This document shows positions 8,481-17,786 of a stretch of 64,000 nt of DNA, one piece after another. The stretch is from NCBI GenBank assembly GCA_963931635.1, contig OZ007034.1, positions 2,666,001 to 2,730,000 of the forward strand, in the 5' to 3' direction. The DNA is from Caccoplasma sp905210875 (GTDB lineage: Bacteria > Bacteroidota > Bacteroidia > Bacteroidales > UBA11471). The position numbers and the translations under genes are program-made. The notes under the pieces are model-generated. The model was not told the DNA's origin. It saw nothing but the letters and a program-made list of their open reading frames with translations, and searched no databases. How positions within the stretch are numbered: position 1 is the first letter of the stretch; every line of letters starts with the position of its first letter.

Positions 8481-9740
8481 TTAACTTCCAGAGCTTTCCC
8501 CAACGGCCACCGAACGCCGCCGTATCTCACCCACAACCTGCATCACACCAGCGGGGGCCCTACCGGCTTGCAACTCATCGCGCATATAATCCATATAAGG
8601 AGCTACGTGGTCGAAATAGCGGTAATAACCGGCACAGAGATAGTTCAACCCGGTCTCGCCCGAAGGTGAAGAAAGAAATCGGTTTTTGGGACACTCTCCG
8701 TGACAGGCGAAGAGATATTTGCAGGCCCGACAAGACGACGGCAGAGTCGCTGTTTTACTGCGACCAAACTGCTGCTGACGTTCACCGTAAAGCATTTCTA
8801 CCAAAGTATTGGTCCTGATGTTTCCCAATTTATACTCAGGAAAAACAAAATGGTCACAGGCATAGACATCGCCATTCCACTCCATGACAGCGGCATGGCC
8901 GCATGAAGGCGACAATGTACATACACCTGGCATCTCACCCACCCAATTGGCCAATGTAGCATCGAAAATCTGCACAAAACGGGACCCGACATCGGAGACT
9001 ACCCACTCGTCGAAAACAGCACACAAGAAATCACCCCACTGGCGAGGGGTTACCGAGAAAGGAGCCAAATCGTCTGGGCTACCCTCGCCTACATGAGCCA
9101 ACCATCGACCGTCGGGCGAATGTTTAAAGCGTTCTACAACAGGAGAAAATTGAATATAGTGACAATCTATTTGCCTGAAAAAATCGTAAAACTCCCGAGG
9201 ATAATCAGCGTTATAGCGATTGACTACCGCCATGGCATTCCATGCCACCTCGTACTTGTTGAGACAGTCAATGCCGCGCATCACCAAGTCGTAGGTGGGA
9301 TTCCCCCTTCTGTCACGCCGATAAGCATCATGAAACATTTGGGGACCGTCGATAGAGAGACCTACCAGCCAACCGTTTTCCTTGAAAAACCGGCACCACT
9401 CCTCATTCAATAATGTACCATTGGTCTGAATACAATTATCGACCCATCGCCCGTGGGCATACTTTTGCTGCAAAGTCACGGCTTTGCGATAGAACGAGAG
9501 TGGCCGCAGCAGAGGTTCACCGCCGTGCCAGGTAAAAAGAATCTCCTGCATGGTCTGCGAACCGATATACTCTCGGACAAAATGTTCGAGCAATTCATCG
9601 GAGAGTTGCTGCCCGGCCTCGTTGCCATACAGAAATGTCTTCTCGGTATAATAGCAGTATGTACACGCCAGGTTACATCGTGCACCTGCCGGTTTGAGCA
9701 TGACATAGAGCGGTCGGGCAAAAGGAGCACATATAGCCAT
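8481..9740 (-). CDS. Anaerobic sulfatase-maturating enzyme (radical SAM/SPASM)
   Basis: A 419-residue radical SAM enzyme that oxidises a Ser or Cys in sulfatases to formylglycine. The CNLACTYCYY motif (CX3CX2C) near residue 22 binds the SAM cluster. The C-terminal SPASM region holds the auxiliary-cluster cysteines, seen in CTLSPSCGH, YACDHF, CRACKYLFAC and HGECPKN. The ATG at 9740 (MAICAPF) is chosen because it is 7 bases after the sulfatase stop and fits the family; upstream in-frame sequence overlaps the sulfatase. Its adjacent partner is a serine-type sulfatase, consistent with this being a dedicated maturase. Confidence 0.93.
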   Translation of the reverse strand: MAICAPFARPLYVMLKPAGARCNLACTYCYYTEKTFLYGNEAGQQLSDELLEHFVREYIGSQTMQEILFTWHGGEPLLRPLSFYRKAVTLQQKYAHGRWVDNCIQTNGTLLNEEWCRFFKENGWLVGLSIDGPQMFHDAYRRDRRGNPTYDLVMRGIDCLNKYEVAWNAMAVVNRYNADYPREFYDFFRQIDCHYIQFSPVVERFKHSPDGRWLAHVGEGSPDDLAPFSVTPRQWGDFLCAVFDEWVVSDVGSRFVQIFDATLANWVGEMPGVCTLSPSCGHAAVMEWNGDVYACDHFVFPEYKLGNIRTNTLVEMLYGERQQQFGRSKTATLPSSCRACKYLFACHGECPKNRFLSSPSGETGLNYLCAGYYRYFDHVAPYMDYMRDELQAGRAPAGVMQVVGEIRRRSVAVGESSGS

Positions 9741-9747
9741 TTCCGCA

Positions 9748-11154
9748 TTATTTCTGCTGTTCTCCCGGCAAAGGCCAGTAAGGCGACGGGGTACGTGCCT
9801 GCTGCATCTGGCGCTCAAACTCGGCGACTATTTCTGGATATTTTCCGGCCAAGTCGGTCGACTCGGTTATATCTTCTTTTATATTATAAAGTTCGAGCGG
9901 CGCATTCTTTTTTATACTTACCACTTTCCAGTCGCCACGGCGGGCTGCCCGTTGCTTGCCGGGAAACTCCCAGTACAACAGGCGGTCGTCGGTATCCAGT
10001 GTATCGCCTTGCATCAACGGCCACAAGTCGATGCCATTGCGTCGTGTCGGCAAATATTCCGTAGCACCTGCCACAGCAGCCAATGTAGGCATCACATCGG
10101 GGAAATAGATGATGTTGTCGAGTTGCCTTACCGGCACATGTCCCGGCCAATTGACAATAAAGGGTACACGAATGCCTCCCTCATAAAGCATACCTTTCAT
10201 ACCGCGCAACACCCCGTTGCAGTCCAGTGTCTGTATGGGAGCCTGCTTGGCTGCGCCGTTGTCAGAGGCAAAAATAATAAGGGTATTTTCACGCAAACCC
10301 AGCGAGTCGAGCTCATCAAGCAGACGGCCGATGGCCTTGTCCATGTGGGTAACCAGCGAGGCATATCGCTTGGTATTCATCTCCCATGTTTCGCTGTCGT
10401 ACCAATGAGTATCGTCGATGTTATAGGGCTCATGCGGAGCATCATAGGCCAAATAGAGAAAAAACGGATTCTCGCGATTGCGACGAATAAAACGAATGGC
10501 ATCGTCGGTCGAAATATCGGTATTATGCTTGACATGACGGTCGTTTGCATTTTCTTCGATATTCTCCAACTTATAATTATTAAAGCGCCAATAAGGATAA
10601 TAATAGGGATCGTTGGAATAAGGAGTACTGATGAGCCAGCCGTAGAACTCGTCGAATCCTCGGTTTAAAGGGGTTGCTTCGGGATTGAAACCGTCGAGAT
10701 GCCACTTGTTGACAAGACAAGTACGATACCCTCCGGCTCCCAAGACCGTGGCAATAGTCGTATCACTAGGCAACAAATGCATTCGACGAATCGTTTGTTC
10801 ACCCTTCTTTCCCTCAATGCCGCCGGCTTTTGCAAAATTATCGCGAATGGTGGTATTTCCGGTATTACGACCCGTCATCAGCGCACAACGCGAGGGAGAG
10901 CTTACCGCCGATCCGGCATAACATTGCGTAAACCGTGTTCCGGTAGCCGCCAGACGGTCTATGTTGGGAGTCTCAATGTTCCGATTGCCATAACAACCCA
11001 AGTCACCATATCCCATATCATCGGCCAAAATAAAAATGATATTGGGTTTTGTATTCTTATCATCTTGCCCGACCGTAGCCTGAGCCTCGGCCTCTAAATG
11101 CGGCACGGCAATAAGACCAACCGCACAAAGGCTTTTCCACATTCTTTCTTGCAT
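9748..11154 (-). CDS. Secreted S1-family sulfatase, serine type
   Basis: A 468-residue alkaline-phosphatase-fold sulfatase. Residues 1-25 form a signal peptide, so it acts in the periplasm or on the surface. The metal site ILADDMGYGDLGCYG is intact. The formylglycine motif reads SSPSRCALMTGR, placing Ser rather than Cys at the modified position, which requires the anaerobic maturase encoded immediately downstream. Such enzymes remove sulfate from host or algal glycans. The exact substrate subfamily cannot be read from the sequence alone. Confidence 0.92.
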   Translation of the reverse strand: MQERMWKSLCAVGLIAVPHLEAEAQATVGQDDKNTKPNIIFILADDMGYGDLGCYGNRNIETPNIDRLAATGTRFTQCYAGSAVSSPSRCALMTGRNTGNTTIRDNFAKAGGIEGKKGEQTIRRMHLLPSDTTIATVLGAGGYRTCLVNKWHLDGFNPEATPLNRGFDEFYGWLISTPYSNDPYYYPYWRFNNYKLENIEENANDRHVKHNTDISTDDAIRFIRRNRENPFFLYLAYDAPHEPYNIDDTHWYDSETWEMNTKRYASLVTHMDKAIGRLLDELDSLGLRENTLIIFASDNGAAKQAPIQTLDCNGVLRGMKGMLYEGGIRVPFIVNWPGHVPVRQLDNIIYFPDVMPTLAAVAGATEYLPTRRNGIDLWPLMQGDTLDTDDRLLYWEFPGKQRAARRGDWKVVSIKKNAPLELYNIKEDITESTDLAGKYPEIVAEFERQMQQARTPSPYWPLPGEQQK

Positions 11155-11369
11155 AAATCAGATTTTTTGTAAAAGTACAGTATTTTGATTTTCCATGAAA
11201 ACTCCAAGCATAATTTAACAATACCAAGAAAGAAAAGATTCCTCAAGCTTTTACAACTTTTTATTCATATTCGACATATAGAAAATTTTTACAAGAAGAG
11301 GGCTTTCACCCGACTATTTTCTGATTCTTTTTTTGTAATATTGCATCGTCTAAAATACATACCTGAACC

Positions 11370-12566
11370 ATGCTCACGCTTGACAAAATTTATCACGCCT
11401 CTTTTGTATTGAAAGAGGTATTGCGGCGTACCGATTTGATTGTCGCTCCTCAAATCGTTCCCGGCACGCCGATATATCTAAAACCCGAGAATCTACAACT
11501 TACAGGCTCTTTTAAAGTGCGTGGAGCCTATTACAAAATTTCCCAACTCTCCGACGAAGAAAAAGCCAAAGGTGTCATCGCCTGCTCGGCCGGCAACCAT
11601 GCACAAGGTGTTGCCCTGGGGGCCACAAAGAACGGCATCAAATCGTTGATATGCCTCCCGGCCGGTGCTCCGCTTTCCAAAGTTGAAGCGACCAAGAATT
11701 ACGGTGCCGAGGTGTGCCTTGTCGACGGAGTCTACGACGATGCCTATCAAAAGGCTTTGCAGTTAAAGGAGGAGATGGGCTACACGTTTGTACACCCGTT
11801 CGACGATGAGAATGTCATTGCCGGACAGGGAACCATCGGCATCGAACTACTCGACCAGCTGCCCGATGTCGAGGCCGTCATTGTCCCCGTAGGCGGTGGC
11901 GGATTGATTTCGGGAGTGGCCTACGCCATCAAAAGCCTGCGTCCGAATGTCAAGATATACGGTGTACAGGCCAGCGGCGCACCGAGCATGGTCGTATCGT
12001 TGAGCCACAAACACATCGAACGGTTGCCGAGCGTTAAGACCATAGCCGACGGTATTGCCGTGAAAGAGCCGGGCACCCACACGTTCGACATTTGCAGCCA
12101 CTACGTCGACGACATCGTAACAGTGACCGACGATGAAATTTCTACCGCCATACTTTCGCTTATCGAACGTCAAAAACTGGTAGCCGAAGGTGCCGGTGCC
12201 GTATCGGTGGCTGCAGCCATGTTTGGCAAACTACCCATTCAAGGGAAAAAGACCATCTGCTTGGTTTCGGGAGGTAACATCGACGTAACCATTTTATCAC
12301 GCGTCATCAACCGAGGCCTGCTGAAATCGGGACGTTCTTATGTCCTCACCGTCGAACTGATGGACCGACCCGGCCAACTGGTCGGCGTTACCAGCATCAT
12401 CGCCCGCATGGGAGCCAACGTCATATCGGTACACCACGACCGGGCCGGGAAAGCCACCGACATCAATGCCTGTTATTTGCAAGTGGTTCTCGAAACCCGT
12501 AATCAAGAGCATATCGACAACATAAGAGAAGAGCTCATACGGTCGGGATATCATGTCATCTCATAA
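11370..12566 (+). CDS. ilvA: Threonine ammonia-lyase with C-terminal ACT domain
   Basis: A 398-residue fold-type II PLP enzyme that converts threonine to 2-oxobutanoate and ammonia. The PLP lysine lies in LTGSFKVRGAYY (residues about 45-56) and the phosphate-binding glycines in VPVGGGGLISG. The C-terminal 75 residues form one ACT domain (VELMDRPGQL), as in the shorter 400-residue threonine dehydratases, rather than the paired regulatory domains of long IlvA. It could serve isoleucine synthesis or threonine catabolism. It is a single gene, with about 225 bases separating it from yicC. Confidence 0.9.
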   Translation: MLTLDKIYHASFVLKEVLRRTDLIVAPQIVPGTPIYLKPENLQLTGSFKVRGAYYKISQLSDEEKAKGVIACSAGNHAQGVALGATKNGIKSLICLPAGAPLSKVEATKNYGAEVCLVDGVYDDAYQKALQLKEEMGYTFVHPFDDENVIAGQGTIGIELLDQLPDVEAVIVPVGGGGLISGVAYAIKSLRPNVKIYGVQASGAPSMVVSLSHKHIERLPSVKTIADGIAVKEPGTHTFDICSHYVDDIVTVTDDEISTAILSLIERQKLVAEGAGAVSVAAAMFGKLPIQGKKTICLVSGGNIDVTILSRVINRGLLKSGRSYVLTVELMDRPGQLVGVTSIIARMGANVISVHHDRAGKATDINACYLQVVLETRNQEHIDNIREELIRSGYHVIS

Positions 12567-12647
12567 CAGAGAAACGGCCATTCAAGAGTAAAATTCCGTC
12601 ACGGATAGAGCAAGAGCTATCCTTTTTCTAAAATAAATACCTCTATT

Positions 12648-12692
12648 GCAAAGGGGCTGCGGCGAATAGTGCATTTGCCACAGCCCCTTTGC
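12648..12692. terminator. Hairpin between threonine deaminase and yicC
   Basis: Arms reading GCAAAGGGGCTGCGGC and GCCACAGCCCCTTTGC pair over 16 bases with one mismatch. There is no T-run on the plus strand, so it is a stable structure of probable terminator role rather than a textbook intrinsic terminator. Confidence 0.5.
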
Positions 12693-12741
12693 TTAGTGAG
12701 AAAGTATGAGCAAATCAACAAAGGTTTTTCCCCCTTTCCCG

Positions 12742-12773
12742 CTTGTATATCCGAAGGATAAAAATTAATTTTG
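12742..12773 (+). promoter_or_regulatory. Promoter for the yicC operon
   Basis: CTTG at 12742-12745, a 20-base spacer and TAATTTTG at 12766-12773 fit the Bacteroidota promoter form. The yicC ATG follows 20 bases later, giving a short leader. Confidence 0.5.
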
Positions 12774-12792
12774 CAAAAATAATCACGTAACT

Positions 12793-13668
12793 ATGATATA
12801 TTCCATGACCGGCTTCGGCAAAGCCATTGTCGAGCTTCCCCAACGAAAAATCACCGTCGAGATTAAATCGCTCAACAGCAAGCAACTCGACCTGTCAATG
12901 CGCGTTCCACAAATATATAAAGCTTTGGAGATGGACATCCGCAGCGAAATAGCGCAACGCCTTGAACGCGGGAAAGTCGACTTTTCGATACAAATCGAAA
13001 ACAAATCTTTGGGCGAAAGCTCTGCACAGATAAACATCGACATTATCAAGAATTACTATGAGCAACTAAAATCGGTTGCCTCATCGTTACAGATACCCGA
13101 ACCAGCCGACTGGCTGCCTACCCTCCTGAGACTTCCCGACGCCCTGAAAAGCGAAACGCCCGAAGCCTCCGACGATGAAAATGAAGCTGTAAAACGGGCC
13201 GTGAACGAGGCTATCGACCACCTCATCGAATTCAGAGCCCAAGAAGGTCTCATGCTCCAAAAACTCTTCACCGAAAAAATCGGAAACATCGCCCGTCTCC
13301 TTACCGAAGTTGAGCCTTACGAAAAAGAGCGAACCGAAAAAATCAAAGCCCGCATCATCGACGCACTCAGTAAAATCGAGAACTTCGATTACGACAAGAA
13401 CCGCATGGAACAGGAGATGATATTCTATATCGAAAAACTCGACATCAACGAAGAGAAAAACCGTCTCGACAACCACCTGAAATATTTCATCGAAACCATG
13501 AACGGCCGCTACGGCCAAGGCAAGAAACTGGGATTCATCAGCCAGGAAATAGGTCGTGAAGTCAACACCATGGGCTCCAAGGCCAACCACGCCGAGCTGC
13601 AAAAAATCGTGGTGCGCATGAAAGACGAGCTGGAACAAATCAAGGAACAAATTCTCAACGTAATGTAA
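12793..13668 (+). CDS. YicC family endoribonuclease
   Basis: A 291-residue protein with the invariant N-terminus MIYSMTGFGKA and the conserved C-terminal segment with VRMKDELEQIKEQ (DUF1732). The Escherichia coli YicC protein has been linked to RNA degradation. Highly charged helices fill the middle. It is the first gene of a run in which gmk starts 5 bases after its stop, an arrangement common across bacteria. Confidence 0.9.
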   Translation: MIYSMTGFGKAIVELPQRKITVEIKSLNSKQLDLSMRVPQIYKALEMDIRSEIAQRLERGKVDFSIQIENKSLGESSAQINIDIIKNYYEQLKSVASSLQIPEPADWLPTLLRLPDALKSETPEASDDENEAVKRAVNEAIDHLIEFRAQEGLMLQKLFTEKIGNIARLLTEVEPYEKERTEKIKARIIDALSKIENFDYDKNRMEQEMIFYIEKLDINEEKNRLDNHLKYFIETMNGRYGQGKKLGFISQEIGREVNTMGSKANHAELQKIVVRMKDELEQIKEQILNVM

Positions 13669-13673
13669 GAGCC

Positions 13674-14243
13674 ATGCCAACGGGAAAACTCATCATTTTT
13701 TCAGCCCCGTCGGGTTCAGGAAAATCGACCATTATCCGCTTCCTGCTCACGCAAAACCTCAACCTGGCCTTCTCCATCTCGGCCACATCAAGAGCACCGC
13801 GCGGTGAGGAGAAAGACGGAGTGGAATATTACTTCCTCACCCCCGAAGAGTTCCGCCGCCGTATCGCTGCCGGAGACTTTCTGGAATACGAGGAGGTCTA
13901 TACCGACAAGTTCTACGGCACACTCAAAAGCGAAGTCGAACGGCTGACGACCGCCGGGAAAAACGTGATTTTCGATGTCGATGTCGTGGGGGGCGTCAAC
14001 ATCAAACGCTTCTACGGCGAACGGGCGCTGTCGATATTTATTCAGCCTCCCAGCCTCGAAGAGTTGCGCCGTCGACTTGTAGGACGAGCCACCGATGCGC
14101 CCGAGGTAATTGAGAACCGACTGGACAAAGCCGAATATGAAATGAGTTTTGCTCCGAAGTTCGACCGCATCATCGTCAACGATGACCTCAACACCGCCGA
14201 GAACGAAGCATTGAGAACGATACAAGAGTTTCTGAAAAAATAG
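13674..14243 (+). CDS. gmk: Guanylate kinase
   Basis: A 189-residue P-loop kinase that phosphorylates GMP to GDP. The Walker A motif is SAPSGSGKSTI at residues 9-19. The GMP-binding segment SATSRAPRGEEKDGVEY and the lid arginines (RRRLVGRATD) are all present. Length is normal. It lies between yicC and nadD with gaps of 5 and 14 bases, so expression is probably shared. Confidence 0.96.
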   Translation: MPTGKLIIFSAPSGSGKSTIIRFLLTQNLNLAFSISATSRAPRGEEKDGVEYYFLTPEEFRRRIAAGDFLEYEEVYTDKFYGTLKSEVERLTTAGKNVIFDVDVVGGVNIKRFYGERALSIFIQPPSLEELRRRLVGRATDAPEVIENRLDKAEYEMSFAPKFDRIIVNDDLNTAENEALRTIQEFLKK

Positions 14244-14257
14244 GAAAGGGTCAAGAC

Positions 14258-14836
14258 ATGGGCACCAAAGCGGGAATCTTCTCGGGATCGTTCAATCCCA
14301 TTCACAACGGGCACATGGCCATAGCGCGTGCCCTCATCGAACAGGGAACGCTCGACGAGATATGGTTTGTCGTCTCCCCGCAGAACCCGCTTAAATCACA
14401 GGCCGACCTACTCGACGACGCCACACGCGCCCGCATGGTGCAACTGGCCATCGAAGGCGAGAAAGGCCTTCGATACTGCGACATCGAGATGCATCTGCCC
14501 CGCCCCTCCTACACCATCACAACGTTGCAGGAGCTTGCACACCGCTATCCCGACACCGATTTCAGTCTACTCATCGGCTCGGACAACTGGACCATCTTCG
14601 ACCGCTGGAAATCGGCCGAAGAGATTATCCGACAATTCAAGCTATACATCTATCCCCGTCCCGGATTTCCGGTCGACGAGACCTCTCTCCCGCCGCATGT
14701 ACACCTTACACAAGCCCCGATGATGGAAATCTCGTCGACCGACATACGGCATCGCATCGCAACGGGACAACCGTTTGACCGTCTGGTTCCGCGTCGCGTG
14801 CATAACTATATAATTGAAAATCATCTATATCAATAA
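14258..14836 (+). CDS. nadD: Nicotinate-nucleotide adenylyltransferase
   Basis: A 192-residue nucleotidyltransferase that joins ATP and nicotinate mononucleotide in NAD synthesis. The N-terminal GSFNPIHNGHM has the HxGH-type motif and the C-terminal ISSTDIRHRI is the second nucleotide-binding motif. Length and both motifs are typical of NadD. The next gene starts 7 bases after its stop. Confidence 0.95.
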   Translation: MGTKAGIFSGSFNPIHNGHMAIARALIEQGTLDEIWFVVSPQNPLKSQADLLDDATRARMVQLAIEGEKGLRYCDIEMHLPRPSYTITTLQELAHRYPDTDFSLLIGSDNWTIFDRWKSAEEIIRQFKLYIYPRPGFPVDETSLPPHVHLTQAPMMEISSTDIRHRIATGQPFDRLVPRRVHNYIIENHLYQ

Positions 14837-14843
14837 TACGGAC

Positions 14844-15494
14844 ATGGACAAATACATATACGCCAAAAACAGTGTCGAATTTGTTACCGTAGGTGTCGAA
14901 TTCTGCGCTTTTCTTGAACGAGTAGAGAGCCTTAACCAGGAAGAGTTTGTCTCTACCGCCATCAAACTGCTGCCGCTGCTTTATCTCAAAGCTACTCTTC
15001 TGCCCATCGACGAAGAGAACGAAGATTTTCTCGAATCGCCTGAGCAGTTCGTTTCCGAAGAAGAATACGAATACCTCCGGAGCGACATCGAACGGCTGCT
15101 CGGAGAGAACGACGCCTATCTCGTGGTGCAAAGCGACGACATGAAATACAGCGACCTGCCACTGGGTGCCAGCATTGCCGAAGATATGGCCGACATCTAC
15201 CAGGCCGTGAAAGACTGCATCGCCGCCTATCGCACCGAGAACGAAGACACCATGCGGGTAGCACTGACTGAATGCCGCGAGGAGTTTTCGAGCTACTGGG
15301 GATCCAAACTTCTGAATGCACTCGCCGCCCTGCACCGTATCTACTACAACACCTCCGACATTCTCGGCGACGATTACGAATGCGAATGCGACCATCATCA
15401 CCCCCACCATCATAATGAGGAAGAGGGAAACTTTTATCAGAAAAGACAATCGGCCTGGCTCGACGACGAAGAAGATGCCGATCGCTGGTTATAA
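14844..15494 (+). CDS. DUF5063 domain-containing protein
   Basis: A 216-residue acidic protein of the DUF5063 family, which in Bacteroidota usually neighbours a 3'-5' exonuclease, as here. The ATG at 14844 (MDKYIYAKN) is chosen because it lies 7 bases after nadD; an upstream in-frame start would overlap nadD. The C-terminal third holds a stretch with CECDHHHPHHH, a possible metal-binding cluster, then acidic residues. Function is unknown. Confidence 0.8.
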   Translation: MDKYIYAKNSVEFVTVGVEFCAFLERVESLNQEEFVSTAIKLLPLLYLKATLLPIDEENEDFLESPEQFVSEEEYEYLRSDIERLLGENDAYLVVQSDDMKYSDLPLGASIAEDMADIYQAVKDCIAAYRTENEDTMRVALTECREEFSSYWGSKLLNALAALHRIYYNTSDILGDDYECECDHHHPHHHNEEEGNFYQKRQSAWLDDEEDADRWL

Positions 15495-15510
15495 TTCCGC
15501 CCGCTCCCGT

Positions 15511-16155
15511 ATGACATCACAAATCAACGCAGAAAGCATCGCCTCGATGGAGGTCATCAAGTTTCCGGGAAAGATCATAACGATCAATACCGAAAATGAA
15601 GCCTTCACAGCTGTCGAGCATCTTTTGAAAGAGAAAGTCGTAGGCATCGATACCGAGACAAAACCGTCGTTCAAGAAAGGGGTGATTCATCAGGTAGCTC
15701 TGGTACAGATATCGACATGGGATACCTGCTATCTGTTTCGACTCTGCCGACTGAAAAGTACATACGCCGTACAACAGATTCTTGAATCGCCCGATATTTT
15801 GAAAATAGGATTATCGTTGAAAGACGACTTTACCGGACTGCGCCGTCTCTCTACGCTGACCCCCCACCACTATATAGAGTTGCAACAGTATGCCGCCGCA
15901 TTCGGCATCGAAGAGATGAGTCTGCAAAAAATCTATGCCCTCCTCTTTGAGAAGAAGATTGCCAAAACCCAGCAGCTCTCAAACTGGGAAGCGGCCGAGT
16001 TAACCCCCGCTCAGCAACTCTATGCCGCCACCGATGCCTGGGCCTGCCTGCACATATACAAGGCTCTCCGAGGCGAACCGCTCCCCGAGGGTTTCAAAGC
16101 TACCCGCCAACTCGACAAACAAGTAACCAGTGAAAAACGTTTTATTCAAAAGTAA
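15511..16155 (+). CDS. 3'-5' exonuclease domain protein (DEDD, DnaQ-like)
   Basis: A 214-residue protein with the exonuclease I motif VGIDTETKP (residues about 46-54), exonuclease II region LKIGLSLKDD and exonuclease III region with YAATDAWACL, matching the DEDDy ribonuclease D-like exonuclease fold. It has no HRDC domain, so it is shorter than RNase D. The ATG at 15511 is 16 bases after the DUF5063 stop. It may act in RNA or DNA trimming; the substrate is not evident. Confidence 0.88.
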   Translation: MTSQINAESIASMEVIKFPGKIITINTENEAFTAVEHLLKEKVVGIDTETKPSFKKGVIHQVALVQISTWDTCYLFRLCRLKSTYAVQQILESPDILKIGLSLKDDFTGLRRLSTLTPHHYIELQQYAAAFGIEEMSLQKIYALLFEKKIAKTQQLSNWEAAELTPAQQLYAATDAWACLHIYKALRGEPLPEGFKATRQLDKQVTSEKRFIQK

Positions 16156-16161
16156 CGCATC

Positions 16162-16428
16162 ATGAAGAAACTGAAAAAATACAACCTCATATCGGCACTG
16201 CTGCTTGTCTATACACTGTTGCTGGCCATATTTGGCTGGCATCGGTTTGAGGGAGAACCGACCGAGTTCTTCGGTATTCTGGCAGCCAACATCATCGTCA
16301 TCGTATTGTTGCGCTATGTATTGAAACGGCGAGAAAAGTTCCGCGAAGAGATGCGTAAACGCGACAATGAGCTGGACCGGAAGGCAGCGGAGAGAGATAC
16401 AAAACACAACGATACAGCGGCCGACTGA
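16162..16428 (+). CDS. Small two-helix membrane protein of unknown function
   Basis: An 88-residue protein with two predicted membrane helices (residues 9-26 and 36-51) and a long, charged cytoplasmic tail (residues 52-88) rich in Arg, Lys, Glu and Asp that probably forms a coiled coil. It follows the exonuclease gene by 6 bases and closes the operon before a strong hairpin. I do not recognise a characterised family. Confidence 0.65.
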   Translation: MKKLKKYNLISALLLVYTLLLAIFGWHRFEGEPTEFFGILAANIIVIVLLRYVLKRREKFREEMRKRDNELDRKAAERDTKHNDTAAD

Positions 16429-16452
16429 CCGGCGTATAGCTATCAAAGACAA

Positions 16453-16483
16453 CGGGCCGGCTTCTCGATGAGGAGCCGGCCCG
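16453..16483. terminator. Hairpin between convergent genes
   Basis: CGGGCCGGCT and AGCCGGCCCG are perfect 10-base arms around an 11-base loop, placed between the plus-strand operon end and the minus-strand metallophosphoesterase end, so it can serve both. Confidence 0.65.
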
Positions 16484-16504
16484 CTGTGTAATTGTCGTAT
16501 CCTT

Positions 16505-17698
16505 TCAACGGGAACGCAACGTGATGCACGTAACCTCAGGCTCCATGCCCAAACGCATGGGTACTCCGACATATCCAAGTCCTCGATTGACATACAAGGC
16601 CTGTTGTCCTTCACGGTAAAGGCCATCCCATTCATCATACAACCACGATGATGGCGACCAATGCAGCCTGCCGCAGGAGATTCCGCATTGAGCGGCATGA
16701 GTATGTCCCGACAGGGTAAGCGCGATGAACGGGTGATCGAGCACCTCCTGACGCCAATGCGAAGCATCGTGCGAAAGCAACACGGTAAACTGCGTCGTAT
16801 CGGCTCCGACCAGTGCACGCGACAGGTCGCCATACTGGCGGAAGGGCGGTTTACCCACATTCTCGACCCCTACCAGCAACAACGAGGTGTCTCCTACTGC
16901 CACCCTGCGCGACTCGTTGAGCAGCAGGTCAAACCCGCAACGGCGTATTCCTTCTTTGGTGCGTACCAGATTTTCAGCCTTTTCTTGTGGAGTTTGCCAT
17001 CGAAAATAGTCGCCGTAATCGTGATTTCCCAATATGGCATATTTCCCGCAGCGGGGAGTCTCTATCGAGGCGAATATATTGACCACCTCGGGGGTAATCT
17101 CATCGGAAAAATTATTGACAAAATCGCCTGTAAAAACCACCATGTCGGGTTTACATTCTGCGACAAGTCGGGCAGCTTTACGCATGACACGGGTATAATC
17201 GCCCCAGTTCCCAACATGCATATCGGAGAGTTGTACGATTTTGAAGCCGTCGAGTTGCCGGGGCAGCCCGTCATAAGCAATTTCCACCTGCTTGACATGT
17301 ACCCTCGTGCGCCCGACAAGAGCCCCGTACAGCAACAAAATCGCCAAAACGACTGCTACTCCTGCACCGACCCGTGAAAGCCAAAGCGATATTTTACGGC
17401 TGAAACTTTTCAACAGCCAACCTATGAAATCGAACAGAGTATAGAAAAATTTGGGCAGATAAATCAATGCAAACAGCCACAATATCCACGTTATGTGAGA
17501 CATGAGTTTATAATCGGGGACATCGTTGGAAAACAGTCGCATGCCACAGAAGAACAGCACAAAAAACAGTGCCGGCAACCAATAGATATAGCGCAAATAG
17601 GTGTTTCCTATGCGTTTGCGTATCTTTCGGTATATCCATATGTCGGGACCGATAATAACCAGTAACCCGATAATCATAGGCATAAGATAGAATTTCAT
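16505..17698 (-). CDS. Membrane-anchored metallophosphoesterase (YaeI/YkuE-like)
   Basis: A 397-residue protein. The N-terminal third has four hydrophobic helices (about residues 3-23, 38-58, 68-90, 110-132) and the C-terminal part is a calcineurin-like phosphoesterase. Metal-binding motifs are complete: LSDMHVGNW, FTGDFVNN, GNHDYGDY and LSGHTHAAQ. Similar proteins act on phospholipid or UDP-sugar-lipid substrates at the membrane, but the substrate here is not proven. It is a stand-alone gene convergent with the yicC operon. Confidence 0.88.
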   Translation of the reverse strand: MKFYLMPMIIGLLVIIGPDIWIYRKIRKRIGNTYLRYIYWLPALFFVLFFCGMRLFSNDVPDYKLMSHITWILWLFALIYLPKFFYTLFDFIGWLLKSFSRKISLWLSRVGAGVAVVLAILLLYGALVGRTRVHVKQVEIAYDGLPRQLDGFKIVQLSDMHVGNWGDYTRVMRKAARLVAECKPDMVVFTGDFVNNFSDEITPEVVNIFASIETPRCGKYAILGNHDYGDYFRWQTPQEKAENLVRTKEGIRRCGFDLLLNESRRVAVGDTSLLLVGVENVGKPPFRQYGDLSRALVGADTTQFTVLLSHDASHWRQEVLDHPFIALTLSGHTHAAQCGISCGRLHWSPSSWLYDEWDGLYREGQQALYVNRGLGYVGVPMRLGMEPEVTCITLRSR

Positions 17699-17786
17699 AC
17701 CTCAAACTTTAAGAATCTTGTTCCACTGATAAACAAAATATCGACATATACAGGCGGCAATAAAATCGATTTTTTACAAGATGCGT

